A stretch of 64,000 nucleotides of DNA, taken from assembly GCF_004364245.1 (NCBI RefSeq), contig NZ_SOAV01000008.1, positions 332,665-396,664 of the forward strand, in the 5' to 3' direction. Below are positions 10,708-19,469 of the stretch, in pieces. Both the position numbers and the translations under genes were made by a program. The number at the start of each line of letters is the position of its first letter. The first letter of the stretch is position 1. Origin of the DNA: Streptomyces sp. BK208. GTDB taxonomy: Bacteria > Actinomycetota > Actinomycetes > Streptomycetales > Streptomycetaceae. The notes under the pieces are model-generated. The model saw nothing but the letters and a program-made list of their open reading frames with translations. It did no database searches and was not told the origin of the DNA.

Positions 10708-11625
10708 TCAGTCACGCTCGCAGACGAAGATCGCCGTCCCCGGGATCAGATGACCGCGCAGGGGCGACCAGCCGCCCCACTCCGAGGTGTTCCAGTCCGG
10801 CCACTCCGGCTCCACGAGGTCCACCAGCCGGAACCCGGACGTCACCACGTCCCGCACCCGGTCACCGAGCGTCCTGTGGTGCTCGACGTACACCGCCAGG
10901 CCCTCGTCGTCCTGCTCCACGTACGGCGTGCGGTCGAAGTACGAGGCGGACACCGACAGCCCCTCGGGGCCGGGCTCGTCAGGGAAGGCCCAGCGCAGCG
11001 GGTGCGTGACCGAGAAGACGAAGCGGCCGCCCGGCCGCAGCACCCGGCACACCTCGCGCAGCACCTGCCGCGGGTCGGCGACGAACGGCAGCGCCCCGTA
11101 CGCCGAGCAGGCCAGGTCGAACGAGCCGTCGGCGAAGGGCAGGACCGACGCGTCGGCACACACCAGAGGGAAGGGGCTGCCGATGCGCAGGGCGTGCTGG
11201 AGCTGGCGGTGGGAGAGGTCCAGGGCCACCGGGCGGGCACCCTGGGCGGTCAGCCAGCGCGAGCACTGGGCGGCGCCGGCGCCGATCTCCAGGACGTCCT
11301 TGCCCTTCAGGTCCTCCGGCGGGCCGAGCAGCTCGGCCTCCACCTCGTCCAGACCCTCGGGGCACCACACGAAACGGTCGTCGCCGAGGAAGGTGCCGTG
11401 CTCGGTCTGGTACTCGTCCGCGTTCCGGTCCCACCAGCCGCGGTTGGCGCGGGAACTCTCCGTGACCCCGGCGGCACGCCGGGTGGCCTCGGGCTCGACT
11501 CCTTCGGCTCCCTCGGCCCCTGATGCGGCCTCGGGCGTTACGGGCTCTTGGATGACCGGCTCCCTCGTACTAGTCTGCGGGCTCTTCCGTGCCGCCGCCC
11601 CGCGTGTCACGCAAGGGGCAATCAT
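10708..11625 (-). CDS. Class I SAM-dependent methyltransferase
   Basis: A Rossmann-fold methyltransferase of up to 305 residues. The SAM-binding motif I is DVLEIGAGAAQCSRWL. The acidic motif II follows at ARPVALDLSHRQLQHA, and VLPFADGSFDLACS and EVCRVLRPGGRFVFSV mark motifs IV and V. The conserved domain starts only at about residue 57 (ESSRANRGWWDRNADEYQ). The first 55 residues are low-complexity, and the start (ATG 11625, or GTG 11610) is uncertain; neither has a strong ribosome site. The substrate is unknown. It is divergent from rpsA, whose promoter lies 75-100 nt away. Confidence 0.85.
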   Translation of the reverse strand: MIAPCVTRGAAARKSPQTSTREPVIQEPVTPEAASGAEGAEGVEPEATRRAAGVTESSRANRGWWDRNADEYQTEHGTFLGDDRFVWCPEGLDEVEAELLGPPEDLKGKDVLEIGAGAAQCSRWLTAQGARPVALDLSHRQLQHALRIGSPFPLVCADASVLPFADGSFDLACSAYGALPFVADPRQVLREVCRVLRPGGRFVFSVTHPLRWAFPDEPGPEGLSVSASYFDRTPYVEQDDEGLAVYVEHHRTLGDRVRDVVTSGFRLVDLVEPEWPDWNTSEWGGWSPLRGHLIPGTAIFVCERD

Positions 11626-11700
11626 GGGTCCACGTGGCCTCGCGGGACGGCTTTTGTGCCGGGTATGCGACGATCTGCCCCGGGTGTGCGGCTTCGCGCA

Positions 11701-11729
11701 TTGACCCTGCCCGGCTGCCCCCGTATGCT
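11701..11729 (+). promoter_or_regulatory. Vegetative (HrdB-type) promoter of rpsA
   Basis: TTGACC at 11701-11706, a 17-nt spacer, TATGCT at 11724-11729. This is the best housekeeping promoter match in the window. Transcription would start near 11736, leaving a 5' leader of about 190 nt before the rpsA ATG at 11928. That long leader could host autoregulation by S1, but no defined structure was recognised in it. Confidence 0.75.
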
Positions 11730-11927
11730 ACAAGTTGCGCTGCGGGCCTGCGCACCTCAGACGTAGCAGGTCGCGCTCGCATCTGTTGTATGTCCCCTCG
11801 GTTCTCGAGGCGCCACCAGTGTTTTTCGGTGACGCTTCCTTGGCTGTCCGGCTTCTGCAGAGCGAAACGGGCTCCCGGCGTAAGCAGTACCTACGACTTC
11901 AATGTCCGTACCGGAGCCCTTTCCCAC

Positions 11928-13436
11928 ATGACGAGCAGCACCGAGACCACCGCCACCACCCCGCAGGTTGCGGTCAACGACATCGGTAACGAGGAAGCCT
12001 TCCTCGCCGCGATCGACGAGACGATCAAGTACTTCAACGACGGCGACATCGTCGACGGCGTCATCGTGAAGGTCGACCGGGACGAGGTCCTGCTCGACAT
12101 CGGTTACAAGACCGAAGGCGTTATCCCGAGCCGCGAGCTCTCGATCAAGCACGACGTCGACCCCAACGAGGTCGTCGCCGTCGGTGACGAGATCGAGGCC
12201 CTTGTTCTCCAGAAGGAGGACAAGGAAGGCCGCCTGATCCTCTCGAAGAAGCGCGCCCAGTACGAGCGTGCCTGGGGCACCATCGAGAAGATCAAGGAAG
12301 AGGACGGGATCGTCACCGGTACCGTCATCGAGGTCGTCAAGGGTGGTCTCATCCTCGACATCGGCCTCCGTGGCTTCCTCCCGGCCTCCCTGGTCGAGAT
12401 GCGCCGCGTCCGCGACCTCCAGCCCTACGTGGGCAAGGAGCTCGAGGCCAAGATCATCGAGCTGGACAAGAACCGCAACAACGTGGTCCTGTCCCGCCGT
12501 GCCTGGCTGGAGCAGACCCAGTCCGAGGTCCGCCAGACGTTCCTCACCACCCTCCAGAAGGGTCAGGTCCGTTCCGGCGTCGTCTCCTCGATCGTCAACT
12601 TCGGTGCCTTCGTGGACCTGGGTGGCGTCGACGGTCTGGTCCACGTCTCCGAGCTGTCCTGGAAGCACATCGACCACCCCTCCGAGGTCGTCGAGGTCGG
12701 CCAGGAGGTCACCGTCGAGGTCCTCGACGTGGACATGGACCGCGAGCGTGTCTCCCTGTCGCTGAAGGCGACCCAGGAAGACCCGTGGCAGCAGTTCGCC
12801 CGCACCCACCAGATCGGCCAGGTCGTGCCCGGCAAGGTCACGAAGCTGGTGCCGTTCGGTGCGTTCGTCCGCGTGGACGAGGGCATCGAGGGTCTGGTCC
12901 ACATCTCCGAGCTGGCCGAGCGCCACGTGGAGATCCCGGAGCAGGTCGTCCAGGTCAACGACGAGATCTTCGTCAAGGTCATCGACATCGACCTCGAGCG
13001 CCGCCGCATCAGCCTCTCGCTGAAGCAGGCCAACGAGGCCTTCGGTGCCGACCCGTCCACGGTCGAGTTCGACCCGACCCTGTACGGCATGGCCGCGTCC
13101 TACGACGACCAGGGCAACTACATCTACCCCGAGGGCTTCGACCCCGAGACCAACGACTGGCTCGAGGGCTACGAGACCCAGCGCGAGGCCTGGGAGACGC
13201 AGTACGCCGAGGCCCAGCAGCGCTTCGAGCAGCACCAGGCGCAGGTCATCAAGTCCCGCGAGGCGGACGAGAAGGCCGCTGCCGAGGGTGTCGACACCGC
13301 GGGTGCGGCCCAGGCCGCGTCCAGCGGCGGTGGCGGCGGCTCGTACTCCTCCGAGGGCGGCGACAACTCCGGCGCCCTGGCGTCGGACGAGGCGCTGGCC
13401 GCGCTGCGCGAGAAGCTGGCCGGCGGCCAGAGCTGA
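11928..13436 (+). CDS. rpsA: Small ribosomal subunit protein bS1
   Basis: Ribosomal protein S1, 502 residues. It binds mRNA on the 30S subunit. It has four S1 OB-fold repeats (about 37-105, 123-190, 209-277, 294-363), for example GDIVDGVIVKVDRDEVLLDI and GQVVPGKVTKLVPFGAFVRV, against six in E. coli; four is normal for Actinobacteria. The C-terminal 100 residues are acidic, with a Gly/Ser-rich stretch, and end ALREKLAGGQS. The ATG at 11928 follows GGAG at an acceptable distance. An in-frame upstream extension runs through the promoter and is not real. Third-position GC and highly biased codons fit strong expression. Confidence 0.98.
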   Translation: MTSSTETTATTPQVAVNDIGNEEAFLAAIDETIKYFNDGDIVDGVIVKVDRDEVLLDIGYKTEGVIPSRELSIKHDVDPNEVVAVGDEIEALVLQKEDKEGRLILSKKRAQYERAWGTIEKIKEEDGIVTGTVIEVVKGGLILDIGLRGFLPASLVEMRRVRDLQPYVGKELEAKIIELDKNRNNVVLSRRAWLEQTQSEVRQTFLTTLQKGQVRSGVVSSIVNFGAFVDLGGVDGLVHVSELSWKHIDHPSEVVEVGQEVTVEVLDVDMDRERVSLSLKATQEDPWQQFARTHQIGQVVPGKVTKLVPFGAFVRVDEGIEGLVHISELAERHVEIPEQVVQVNDEIFVKVIDIDLERRRISLSLKQANEAFGADPSTVEFDPTLYGMAASYDDQGNYIYPEGFDPETNDWLEGYETQREAWETQYAEAQQRFEQHQAQVIKSREADEKAAAEGVDTAGAAQAASSGGGGGSYSSEGGDNSGALASDEALAALREKLAGGQS

Positions 13437-13490
13437 CGCTCTGAGCACCGGCCGCTGACCCGCGGCGCTCGAAGCACAGCGGTTGCCCGA

Positions 13491-13518
13491 GGGGCCGCAC
13501 CTTCCGAGGTGCGGCCCC
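13491..13518 (+). terminator. rpsA terminator
   Basis: A perfect 12-bp stem, GGGGCCGCACCT (13491-13502) with AGGTGCGGCCCC (13507-13518), closed by a TCCG loop and followed by TTCGGTGT. It lies 54 nt after the rpsA stop. Confidence 0.85.
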
Positions 13519-13594
13519 TTCGGTGTGTCCCACGGGAATGCGCCACCCCACCGGGGTGTTGTGACCCATGAACACGAGGAGGGGAGCGGTCACC

Positions 13595-14533
13595 GTGCTT
13601 GATCCGCAGGATTTGTACACCTGGGAGCCGAAGGGCCTTGCCGTCGTCGACATGGCACTCGCCCAGGAGTCGGCCGGACTGGTCATGCTGTACCACTTCG
13701 ACGGCTACATCGACGCCGGCGAGACCGGCGACCAGATCGTCGACCAGGTGCTCGACTCGCTTCCCCACCAGGTCGTCGCCCGCTTCGACCACGACCGGCT
13801 CGTGGACTACCGCGCACGCCGGCCGCTGCTGACGTTCAAGCGGGACACCTGGACCGACTACGAGGAACCCACCATCGAGGTGCGGCTCGTCCAGGACGCC
13901 ACCGGCGCGCCCTTCCTGCTCCTGGCGGGCCCCGAGCCGGACGTCGAATGGGAGCGCTTCGCCGCCGCCGTCGGCCAGATCGTGGAGCGGCTCGGTGTCC
14001 GCCTGGCGGTGAGCTTCCACGGCATCCCCATGGGCGTCCCGCACACCCGGCCCGTCGGCATCACCCCGCACGGCACCCGCACCGACCTCGTGCCCGGCCA
14101 CCGCAGCCCCTTCGAGGAGGCGCAGGTCCCCGGCAGCGCGGAGGCGGTCGTCGAGTACCGGCTCGCGCAGGCCGGCCACGACGTGCTGGGCGTCGCCGCG
14201 CACGTCCCGCACTACATCGCACGCTCCGCGTACCCGGACGCGGCGCTGACCGTCCTGGAGGCGATCACCGCGGCGACCGGTCTGGTCCTGCCGGGTATCG
14301 CACACTCCCTGCGCACCGAGGCCCACCGCACGCAGACGGAGATCGACCGGCAGATCCAGGAGGGCGACGAGGAACTCACCGCCCTCGTCCAGGGCCTGGA
14401 GCACCAGTACGACGCCGCCGCGGGCGCCGAGACCCGCGGCAACATGCTCGCCGAGCCGGTGGAGATCCCCTCCGCGGACGAGATCGGCCTCGAGTTCGAG
14501 CGGTTCCTGGCCGAGCGGGAGGGCGACAACTGA
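13595..14533 (+). CDS. PAC2 family protein
   Basis: A 312-residue soluble protein of the PAC2 (proteasome-assembly-chaperone-like) family. The typical start VLDPQDLYTWEPKG is followed by the alpha/beta core with LVMLYHFDGYIDAGETGDQI, then HGIPMGVPHTRP and VPHYIARSAYPDAALTVLEA. In Actinobacteria these proteins occur near proteasome-related or ATP-grasp genes, and their function is not settled. The GTG at 13595 is preferred over an in-frame ATG at 13568 because GGAG lies 8 nt upstream of it. The gene follows the rpsA terminator and precedes coaE. Confidence 0.88.
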   Translation: MLDPQDLYTWEPKGLAVVDMALAQESAGLVMLYHFDGYIDAGETGDQIVDQVLDSLPHQVVARFDHDRLVDYRARRPLLTFKRDTWTDYEEPTIEVRLVQDATGAPFLLLAGPEPDVEWERFAAAVGQIVERLGVRLAVSFHGIPMGVPHTRPVGITPHGTRTDLVPGHRSPFEEAQVPGSAEAVVEYRLAQAGHDVLGVAAHVPHYIARSAYPDAALTVLEAITAATGLVLPGIAHSLRTEAHRTQTEIDRQIQEGDEELTALVQGLEHQYDAAAGAETRGNMLAEPVEIPSADEIGLEFERFLAEREGDN

Positions 14534-14558
14534 CGCCGTGACCGGCACCCTCTAAGCT
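14531..14558 (+). promoter_or_regulatory. Possible leaderless promoter of coaE
   Basis: TAAGCT at 14553-14558 stands 7 nt before the coaE ATG. A TGACGC at 14531-14536, overlapping the upstream stop codon, is 16 nt from it. No Shine-Dalgarno sequence precedes coaE, so a leaderless transcript is plausible. Confidence 0.4.
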
Positions 14559-14565
14559 TCCGCTC

Positions 14566-15168
14566 ATGCTGAAGGTGGGTCTGACCGGCGGGATCGGCGC
14601 CGGCAAGAGCGAGGTGTCCCGGCTCCTCGTCGAGCACGGCGCCGTACTGATCGACGCCGACCGGATCGCGCGCGAGGTCGTCGCGCCCGGGACCCCGGGA
14701 CTGGCCGCGGTCGTGGAGGCGTTCGGCGAGGAGGTCCTCGCCGAGGACGGCAGCCTGGACCGGCCGAAGCTGGGTTCGATCGTGTTCGCCGACCCGGAGA
14801 AGCTGGCCGTCCTGAACCGGATCGTGCACCCCCTGGTCGGTGAGCGCTCCAGCGCCCTGGAAGAAGCCGCCGCCGAGGACGCCGTCGTCGTCCACGACGT
14901 CCCCCTGCTCACGGAGAACGGCCTGGCGCCGCTGTACGACCTCGTGGTCGTCGTCGACGCCGACCCCGGCACGCAGCTCGACCGGCTGGTGCGGCTGCGC
15001 GGCATGACCGAGCAGGACGCGCGTGCCCGCATGGCGGCCCAGGCGACGCGTGAGCAGCGCCGGGAGATCGCGGACGTGGTCGTCGACAACGACGTACCGC
15101 TGGAGGAACTGCGGCGCCGCGTGGCGGAGGTCTGGGCCGGACTGGTGCGCAGAGCGCGCACGGAATAG
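14566..15168 (+). CDS. coaE: Dephospho-CoA kinase
   Basis: Phosphorylates the 3'-hydroxyl of dephospho-CoA, the last step of CoA synthesis. It has 200 residues, the family's normal length. The P-loop is GLTGGIGAGKSEVSRLL at residues 4-20, followed by IDADRIAREVV (CoA-binding Asp region) and VHDVPLLTENGLAPLYD, the lid region RMAAQATREQRREIAD and a VVDNDVPLEELRRRV end. The ATG at 14566 has no ribosome site, but a -10-like box 7 nt upstream suggests leaderless translation. A TPR protein gene follows after 49 nt. Confidence 0.96.
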   Translation: MLKVGLTGGIGAGKSEVSRLLVEHGAVLIDADRIAREVVAPGTPGLAAVVEAFGEEVLAEDGSLDRPKLGSIVFADPEKLAVLNRIVHPLVGERSSALEEAAAEDAVVVHDVPLLTENGLAPLYDLVVVVDADPGTQLDRLVRLRGMTEQDARARMAAQATREQRREIADVVVDNDVPLEELRRRVAEVWAGLVRRARTE

Positions 15169-15217
15169 CGGTCCCCACGCGCGCGTTGATCCCTTCCAGC
15201 GAGGGAAGGACTCAGCC

Positions 15218-15598
15218 GTGCCCGAGACAAGCGGTCCGACCGGACGTACTCCGGAGACGGACGTCATCGACTTCCGCGCCGCGGAGCAACTGCTCGCGGC
15301 CCGGGACCCGCGCGGCGCGGTGAAGCTGCTCGACGCGGTCATCGGCGCCCACCCCGAGAACACCGCCGCCCGGCTGCTGCGCGCGCGGGCCTTCTTCGCC
15401 GCGGCGCAACTGCGGCCCGCCGAGCTGGAGTTCACCATCGTCCTGGAGCGCGAGCCGGACAACGCCTTCGCGCACTTCGCGCTCGCCCGCACCTATGAGC
15501 GCCGGGGCTGCCCCGACCAGGCCAGACGCCACTTCCGGCTGGCGGCCGCCCTGGACCCGAACCCGGAGTACCTGCAGCAGGCCCGGTTCGACTCCTGA
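15218..15598 (+). CDS. Tetratricopeptide repeat protein
   Basis: A 126-residue all-helical protein with about three TPR units, recognisable in DPRGAVKLLDAVIGAHPENT, LRPAELEFTIVLEREPDNAF and CPDQARRHFRLAAALDPNPE. Such proteins act as protein-protein interaction scaffolds; the partner is unknown. The start is GTG 15218 with GAGGGAAGGA upstream. It probably belongs with coaE. It ends 2 nt from the convergent stop of the DUF6343-like membrane protein gene. Confidence 0.88.
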   Translation: MPETSGPTGRTPETDVIDFRAAEQLLAARDPRGAVKLLDAVIGAHPENTAARLLRARAFFAAAQLRPAELEFTIVLEREPDNAFAHFALARTYERRGCPDQARRHFRLAAALDPNPEYLQQARFDS

Positions 15599-15600
15599 CG

Positions 15601-15858
15601 TCAGCGTCTCGGTGGCAGGTACGGCGGGATGTCCCGGCCCGGCTGGTAGTGCGGCCCCTGGCGGAGGTGCCGCAGGACCACGGTCAGGTCGACCGTGGCG
15701 ACGAGCCACAGCACTCCGCAGGCGAGCGCCCACCCGAACCGCCCCGTGAGCGCGAAGACGGCTGTGCCGAAGACCGCCCAGACCAGCCCCCACAGACTCA
15801 GCCAGAACCGCGCCCGCAGGGCACTGCGCGCGGTGACCGGTTCACTGCCCGTACGCAT
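15601..15858 (-). CDS. Small two-helix membrane protein (DUF6343-like)
   Basis: An 85-residue protein starting MRTGSEPVTARSALRARFWL. It has two hydrophobic helices (about 19-40 and 44-62) and a Tyr/Pro-rich tail ending PPYLPPRR. I recognise it as a Streptomyces-specific small membrane protein family. There is an AGGAGG and a closer GGGAGTGG upstream of the ATG at 15858. The function is unknown. Confidence 0.78.
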   Translation of the reverse strand: MRTGSEPVTARSALRARFWLSLWGLVWAVFGTAVFALTGRFGWALACGVLWLVATVDLTVVLRHLRQGPHYQPGRDIPPYLPPRR

Positions 15859-16061
15859 CGGATCACCACTCCCGTCCTCCTGTATCGAACGTACTGCGGC
15901 AGGCCGGACGGCGGAAGCGGGCCCCGCGTGCGGTGCCCGTGGAGCAGGGGCAGATGGCACGGGCAGACGCGGAGGGAGAGGCCGGGACGGCCGATGAGTT
16001 CCCGGGCGGAGAACGGTCTGCAACCCGGCAGCACACGGACCGTTCAGCTCAGGAGACCACC

Positions 16062-16523
16062 ATGACCGACACCACCGTTTCGCCCGCCTCCGCCTCCGCC
16101 TCCGCCTCCGCCTCCGCCGTGCCGGCCCGTGGCCGTGGCGCCCGTGTCGCCCTGCGTGCGGTGCAAGTGCTCCTCGCGGTGTTCTTCGCCGTCGCGAGCG
16201 CTCTCCCCAAGCTGATCGCGCACTCCTCGGCGGCCGACACCTTCGCCGAGATGGGCTGGGGCGACGCCGGCATGTACGCGATCGGGGTCCTGGAGCTGGC
16301 CGGAGCGATCGCCCTGCTGGTCCCGGTGCTCCAGTCGGTGGCGGCGACGGCACTGGCCGCGCTGATGGCGGGGGCGTTCGTCGTCCAGCTCACCTGCTTC
16401 GACGGCGCGAACGCGGGGACCCCGCTCATCCTGATGGTGCCGCTCCTGGTCGTCGCCCGGGCCCGACGCGGGCACAACGCGGACCTGCGCCGCCTGGTGC
16501 GGGCCCGGACCAGGCGAGCCTGA
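16062..16523 (+). CDS. DoxX-family membrane protein
   Basis: A 153-residue membrane protein with four predicted helices in the DoxX/DoxD-like arrangement: VLLAVFFAVASALPKL, AIGVLELAGAIALLVPVL, VAATALAALMAGAFVVQLT and PLILMVPLLVVA. DoxX homologues take part in redox or quinone-linked processes, but their activity here is unknown. The ATG at 16062 has AGGAGACC upstream. The N-terminus carries an Ala-Ser dipeptide run encoded by a hexanucleotide repeat, so it is probably disordered and variable in length between strains. Confidence 0.85.
   Translation: MTDTTVSPASASASASASAVPARGRGARVALRAVQVLLAVFFAVASALPKLIAHSSAADTFAEMGWGDAGMYAIGVLELAGAIALLVPVLQSVAATALAALMAGAFVVQLTCFDGANAGTPLILMVPLLVVARARRGHNADLRRLVRARTRRA
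16086..16115 (+). repeat. (GCCTCC)5 microsatellite in the DoxX gene
   Basis: Five perfect tandem copies of GCCTCC within codons 9-18, encoding the Ala-Ser run. Unit changes are in frame and would only alter the length of the N-terminal tail. Confidence 0.9.
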
Positions 16524-16549
16524 GCGGGGGCGCCTCGCCGGGGGCGTGC

Positions 16550-17089
16550 TCAGGGCCGGGTCTCGGCGCTCCTGCGGGAGCTGCTCAGGCCCTCGAGCCC
16601 GCGCAGCCGCTCCAGCTCACGACGGTCGCGCTTGGTCGGGCGGCCGGTGCCCCGGTCGCGGACGCCGGCCGGTGCGACGGCCTCGCGGGGCGGGGGCGGC
16701 GGGGAGTTGTCGACGTAGCACTGGACGGCGACCGGGGCACCGACCCGCTTGCGGATCAGCCGCTTCACGACGACGATCCGCTCCCGGCCTTCCTGTCGCA
16801 GGCGCACCTCGTCGCCGACGCGGAGCGAGTACGCGGGCTTCACCCGCTCGCCGTTGACCCGGACATGGCCGCCGCGGCAGGCGGTGGCGCCCAGGGAGCG
16901 GGTCTTGATCAGCCGCACGGCCCAGATCCAGCTGTCCACGCGGACGCTCTCGCCGTGCTGCGGCCCGGCGGCCTCGGCGGCGGCGATCGCCGCGGCGGTC
17001 TTCGGGTCCGGCGCGGCGGCGGTGGCGGCGGCGCCGTCCTGCGGGGCGGCCACCCGGCCGTTCCCGCCTTCGTCTTGCTCGGAAGCCAT
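16550..17089 (-). CDS. S4-domain RNA-binding protein (Hsp15-like)
   Basis: A 179-residue protein. An Ala-rich disordered N-terminus (about 45 residues) is followed by an S4 RNA-binding domain (about 50-95): VRVDSWIWAVRLIKTRSLGA, then HVRVNGERVKPAYSLRVGDE. A basic tail with RDRGTGRPTKRDRRELERL follows. The Hsp15 family in E. coli rescues stalled 50S subunits carrying tRNA; the same role is likely but not shown. The ATG at 17089 has only a weak ribosome site. It is convergent with the DoxX gene (26 nt apart). Confidence 0.9.
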   Translation of the reverse strand: MASEQDEGGNGRVAAPQDGAAATAAAPDPKTAAAIAAAEAAGPQHGESVRVDSWIWAVRLIKTRSLGATACRGGHVRVNGERVKPAYSLRVGDEVRLRQEGRERIVVVKRLIRKRVGAPVAVQCYVDNSPPPPPREAVAPAGVRDRGTGRPTKRDRRELERLRGLEGLSSSRRSAETRP

Positions 17090-17244
17090 GGTTCGACCTT
17101 AACCGCCCGGCACGGCGGCCCGGACCGCAATATCCGCGGCGGCCGGTGGTCGGCGGCCCCGGCCCGCCGCCCGAACCCTTGCCCCCACCCCCCCACGGGA
17201 GGCCGCGTGCCCCGCGCGCCCGGGGAGGGTCTTACGGTGGACGC

Positions 17245-17958
17245 ATGGACACCGGTGGCCTCCCCGTACTCGACCAGCGCATCGCGGGATGCCGCGCCTG
17301 CCCGAGACTGGTCGAGTGGCGGGAGGAGGTGGCCCGTACCAAGCGGGCGGCCTTCGCCGACTGGACGTACTGGGGCAGGCCGGTACCCGGATTCGGCCCG
17401 CCGGACGCCCGTGTGCTGATCCTCGGGCTGGCCCCCGCCGCCCACGGCGGCAACCGCACCGGCCGGATGTTCACCGGTGACCGTTCCGGAGACGTCCTGT
17501 TCCAGGCGCTGTACGACGTGGGCCTCGCCTCGCAGCCCACCGCAGTCTCGGCGGACGACGGCCTGGAGCTGTACGGCGTCCGCGTCACGTCCCCGGTGCA
17601 CTGCGCCCCGCCCGCCAACAAGCCGACCCCGGCCGAACGGGACACCTGCCGATCCTGGCTCGTCCAGGAGCTCGAACTGCTGCGGCCGACGCTGCGCACG
17701 GTGGTCGTGCTCGGCGCCTTCGGCTGGCAGGCCGCGCTGCCCGCCTTCGCCGGGGCGGGCTGGACCGTGCCCCGCCCCCGCCCCGCCTTCGCACACGGCA
17801 GCCACGTGAGGCTGGACGCCCCCGACGAGCCGGGCCTGGACCTGTTCGGCTGCTTCCACGTCAGCCAGCGCAACACCTTCACCGGCCGGCTCACCCCCGG
17901 CATGCTGCGCGACGTGCTGCGCACGGCGGCGGACACCGCGGGGCTGCCCACCGGCTGA
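17245..17958 (+). CDS. Family 5 uracil-DNA glycosylase (UdgB)
   Basis: Base-excision repair enzyme of 237 residues that removes uracil and possibly hypoxanthine or other deaminated bases. The Fe-S cluster is suggested by Cys16 and Cys19 (GCRACPRL) and by two later Cys in SPVHCAPPANK and AERDTCRSW. Motif A is GLAPAAHGGNRTGRMFTGD; the Ala-Ala in place of a catalytic Asp/Asn marks family 5 rather than family 4. Motif B is HVSQRN near residue 205. A TACGGT box 6 nt before the ATG and the lack of a ribosome site suggest a leaderless mRNA. Unlike other repair genes here, it shows no RecA-NDp motif. Confidence 0.92.
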   Translation: MDTGGLPVLDQRIAGCRACPRLVEWREEVARTKRAAFADWTYWGRPVPGFGPPDARVLILGLAPAAHGGNRTGRMFTGDRSGDVLFQALYDVGLASQPTAVSADDGLELYGVRVTSPVHCAPPANKPTPAERDTCRSWLVQELELLRPTLRTVVVLGAFGWQAALPAFAGAGWTVPRPRPAFAHGSHVRLDAPDEPGLDLFGCFHVSQRNTFTGRLTPGMLRDVLRTAADTAGLPTG

Positions 17959-18011
17959 GGCCCCGCCGTAAAGAGAATGAGCGCCCGGGCCGTCGCGGCT
18001 ACGGTGCTCCG

Positions 18012-18983
18012 ATGGGCCTGTATCCGGAGACCGAACCGTACGACCACGGCATGCTCGACGCCGGCGACGGCAACCTCGTGTACTGGGAGACCAGCGGCAA
18101 CCCGCACGGCAAGCCCGCGCTGGTGCTGCACGGCGGTCCCGGCAGCAGCGCGGGACCGAAGCTCAGGCGGTACTTCGACCCCGCGGCCTACCGGATCGTC
18201 CTCCTCGACCAGCGCGGCGCCGGACGTTCACGGCCCCGAGCGAGCGCCCACGACACCGACATGAGCGTCAACACCACCGCCCACCTCATGGCGGACCTGG
18301 AGCTGCTCCGCGCCCACCTGGGCATCGAGCGCTGGCTGGTGTGGGGCGTGTCGTGGGGCTCGGTCCTGGGCCTGCGGTACGCGCAGACGCACCCCGGGGT
18401 GGTGACCGAGCTGGTGCTGACCGGGGTGGCGACCGGCTCCAACGCCGAAGTGGCCCTCCTGACCCGCGGGTTGGGGAACTTCTTCCCGGAGGCCCACGAG
18501 CGGTTCCTCGCCGAGCTGCCCCCGGGCGAACGGGACGGGAACCCGGCCGCCGCGTACAACCGCCTGCTGGAGTCACCGGACGCGTCGGTGCGCGAGCGGG
18601 CGGCGCGGGCCTGGACCGACTGGGAGACGGCGATCATTCCGGCACCGCCCGGTTCGGTCGCCCGGTTCCAGGACCCGGAGTTCCGCATGGGCTTCGCCCG
18701 TACCGTCACCCACTACTGGGGCAACGACCACTTCCTCGGCGACGGCAACGACGAGGGAGTGGTCCTCAGGGACGCGCACCTGCTGAAGGGGATCCCCGGC
18801 ACCCTGGTCCAGGGCAGCCTCGACTTCGGCAACCTCCTCGGCATCGTCTGGCGGCTCCACCACGCCTGGCCGGACAGCGAACTGGTGCTGGTGGACGAGG
18901 CCGGGCACGACGCCGGAGCGACCGGGGACGCGGCCCTGCTGGCGGCGACGGACAAGTACGCCCGCGGTGACACCGCGCGATGA
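18012..18983 (+). CDS. pip: Prolyl aminopeptidase (peptidase S33)
   Basis: Alpha/beta-hydrolase of 323 residues that removes N-terminal proline. The oxyanion-hole motif HGGPG is at 40-44 and the nucleophile is Ser114 in WGVSWGS, the classical proline iminopeptidase signature. The acid is probably the Asp in VQGSLDFGNLL and the base the His of DEAGHDAG. It has no signal peptide, so it is cytoplasmic. A TACGGT box 6 nt before the ATG at 18012 again suggests leaderless transcription. It is convergent with the GNAT gene, 3 nt apart. Confidence 0.93.
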   Translation: MGLYPETEPYDHGMLDAGDGNLVYWETSGNPHGKPALVLHGGPGSSAGPKLRRYFDPAAYRIVLLDQRGAGRSRPRASAHDTDMSVNTTAHLMADLELLRAHLGIERWLVWGVSWGSVLGLRYAQTHPGVVTELVLTGVATGSNAEVALLTRGLGNFFPEAHERFLAELPPGERDGNPAAAYNRLLESPDASVRERAARAWTDWETAIIPAPPGSVARFQDPEFRMGFARTVTHYWGNDHFLGDGNDEGVVLRDAHLLKGIPGTLVQGSLDFGNLLGIVWRLHHAWPDSELVLVDEAGHDAGATGDAALLAATDKYARGDTAR

Positions 18984-18986
18984 CGC

Positions 18987-19469
18987 CTACGGACGCCACA
19001 CGTAGCGCACGTCCGGCTCCCGCTCCTCGTTGCGGGCGCCGTCCGTCCACTCCACGGGAGTGAAACCGTGCCGCTCGTAGAAGCGGCGCGCGGGCTCGTT
19101 GACCTGGAAGGTCCACAGCGACAGCCCACCCGCGCGGCGCTCCTTGGCCAGGGCGACGAAACGGTCCCCGATCCCGCATCCGCGCCGCTCGGGAGCGAGG
19201 TACAGCTGCGCCAGCTCCCCGCCCTCCAGGACCATCACCCCGACCAACGCGCCGCCGGCCTCCTCCGCGACCCAGGTCTCGTGCCGCTCCACCACCACCT
19301 GCCGGAAGTACGCACGGACCTCCGTGTCGGAGTGCGGCCGCACGACGGTCGGCAGTGCGGCGGTGAAGGAGCGCAGCCAGACGTCGGCCGCCGCACGCGC
19401 GTCGGCGGCCCCGGCACGCCGCAGGACCACCGCACCGGCCTGCGTCCTCGCTCCCGTCTCCCCGTTCAC
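18987..19469 (-). CDS. GNAT-family N-acetyltransferase
   Basis: A 160-residue GCN5-related acetyltransferase. The acetyl-CoA pyrophosphate loop is in LYLAPERRGCGIGDRFVALA, and the C-terminal beta strand region LWTFQVNEPARRFYERHGF is typical of the fold. The substrate is unknown. The start is GTG 19469, which overlaps the stop of the upstream RidA-like remnant (GTGA, 4 nt), so translation is coupled. GGAGG lies upstream. A longer in-frame extension to 19529 has no such support. Confidence 0.9.
   Translation of the reverse strand: MNGETGARTQAGAVVLRRAGAADARAAADVWLRSFTAALPTVVRPHSDTEVRAYFRQVVVERHETWVAEEAGGALVGVMVLEGGELAQLYLAPERRGCGIGDRFVALAKERRAGGLSLWTFQVNEPARRFYERHGFTPVEWTDGARNEEREPDVRYVWRP

Noticed and set aside
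11589..11927. N-terminal extension of RpsA by 113 residues
   Set aside because: The extension passes through the TTGACC/TATGCT promoter and the conserved S1 start MTSSTETT is at 11928.
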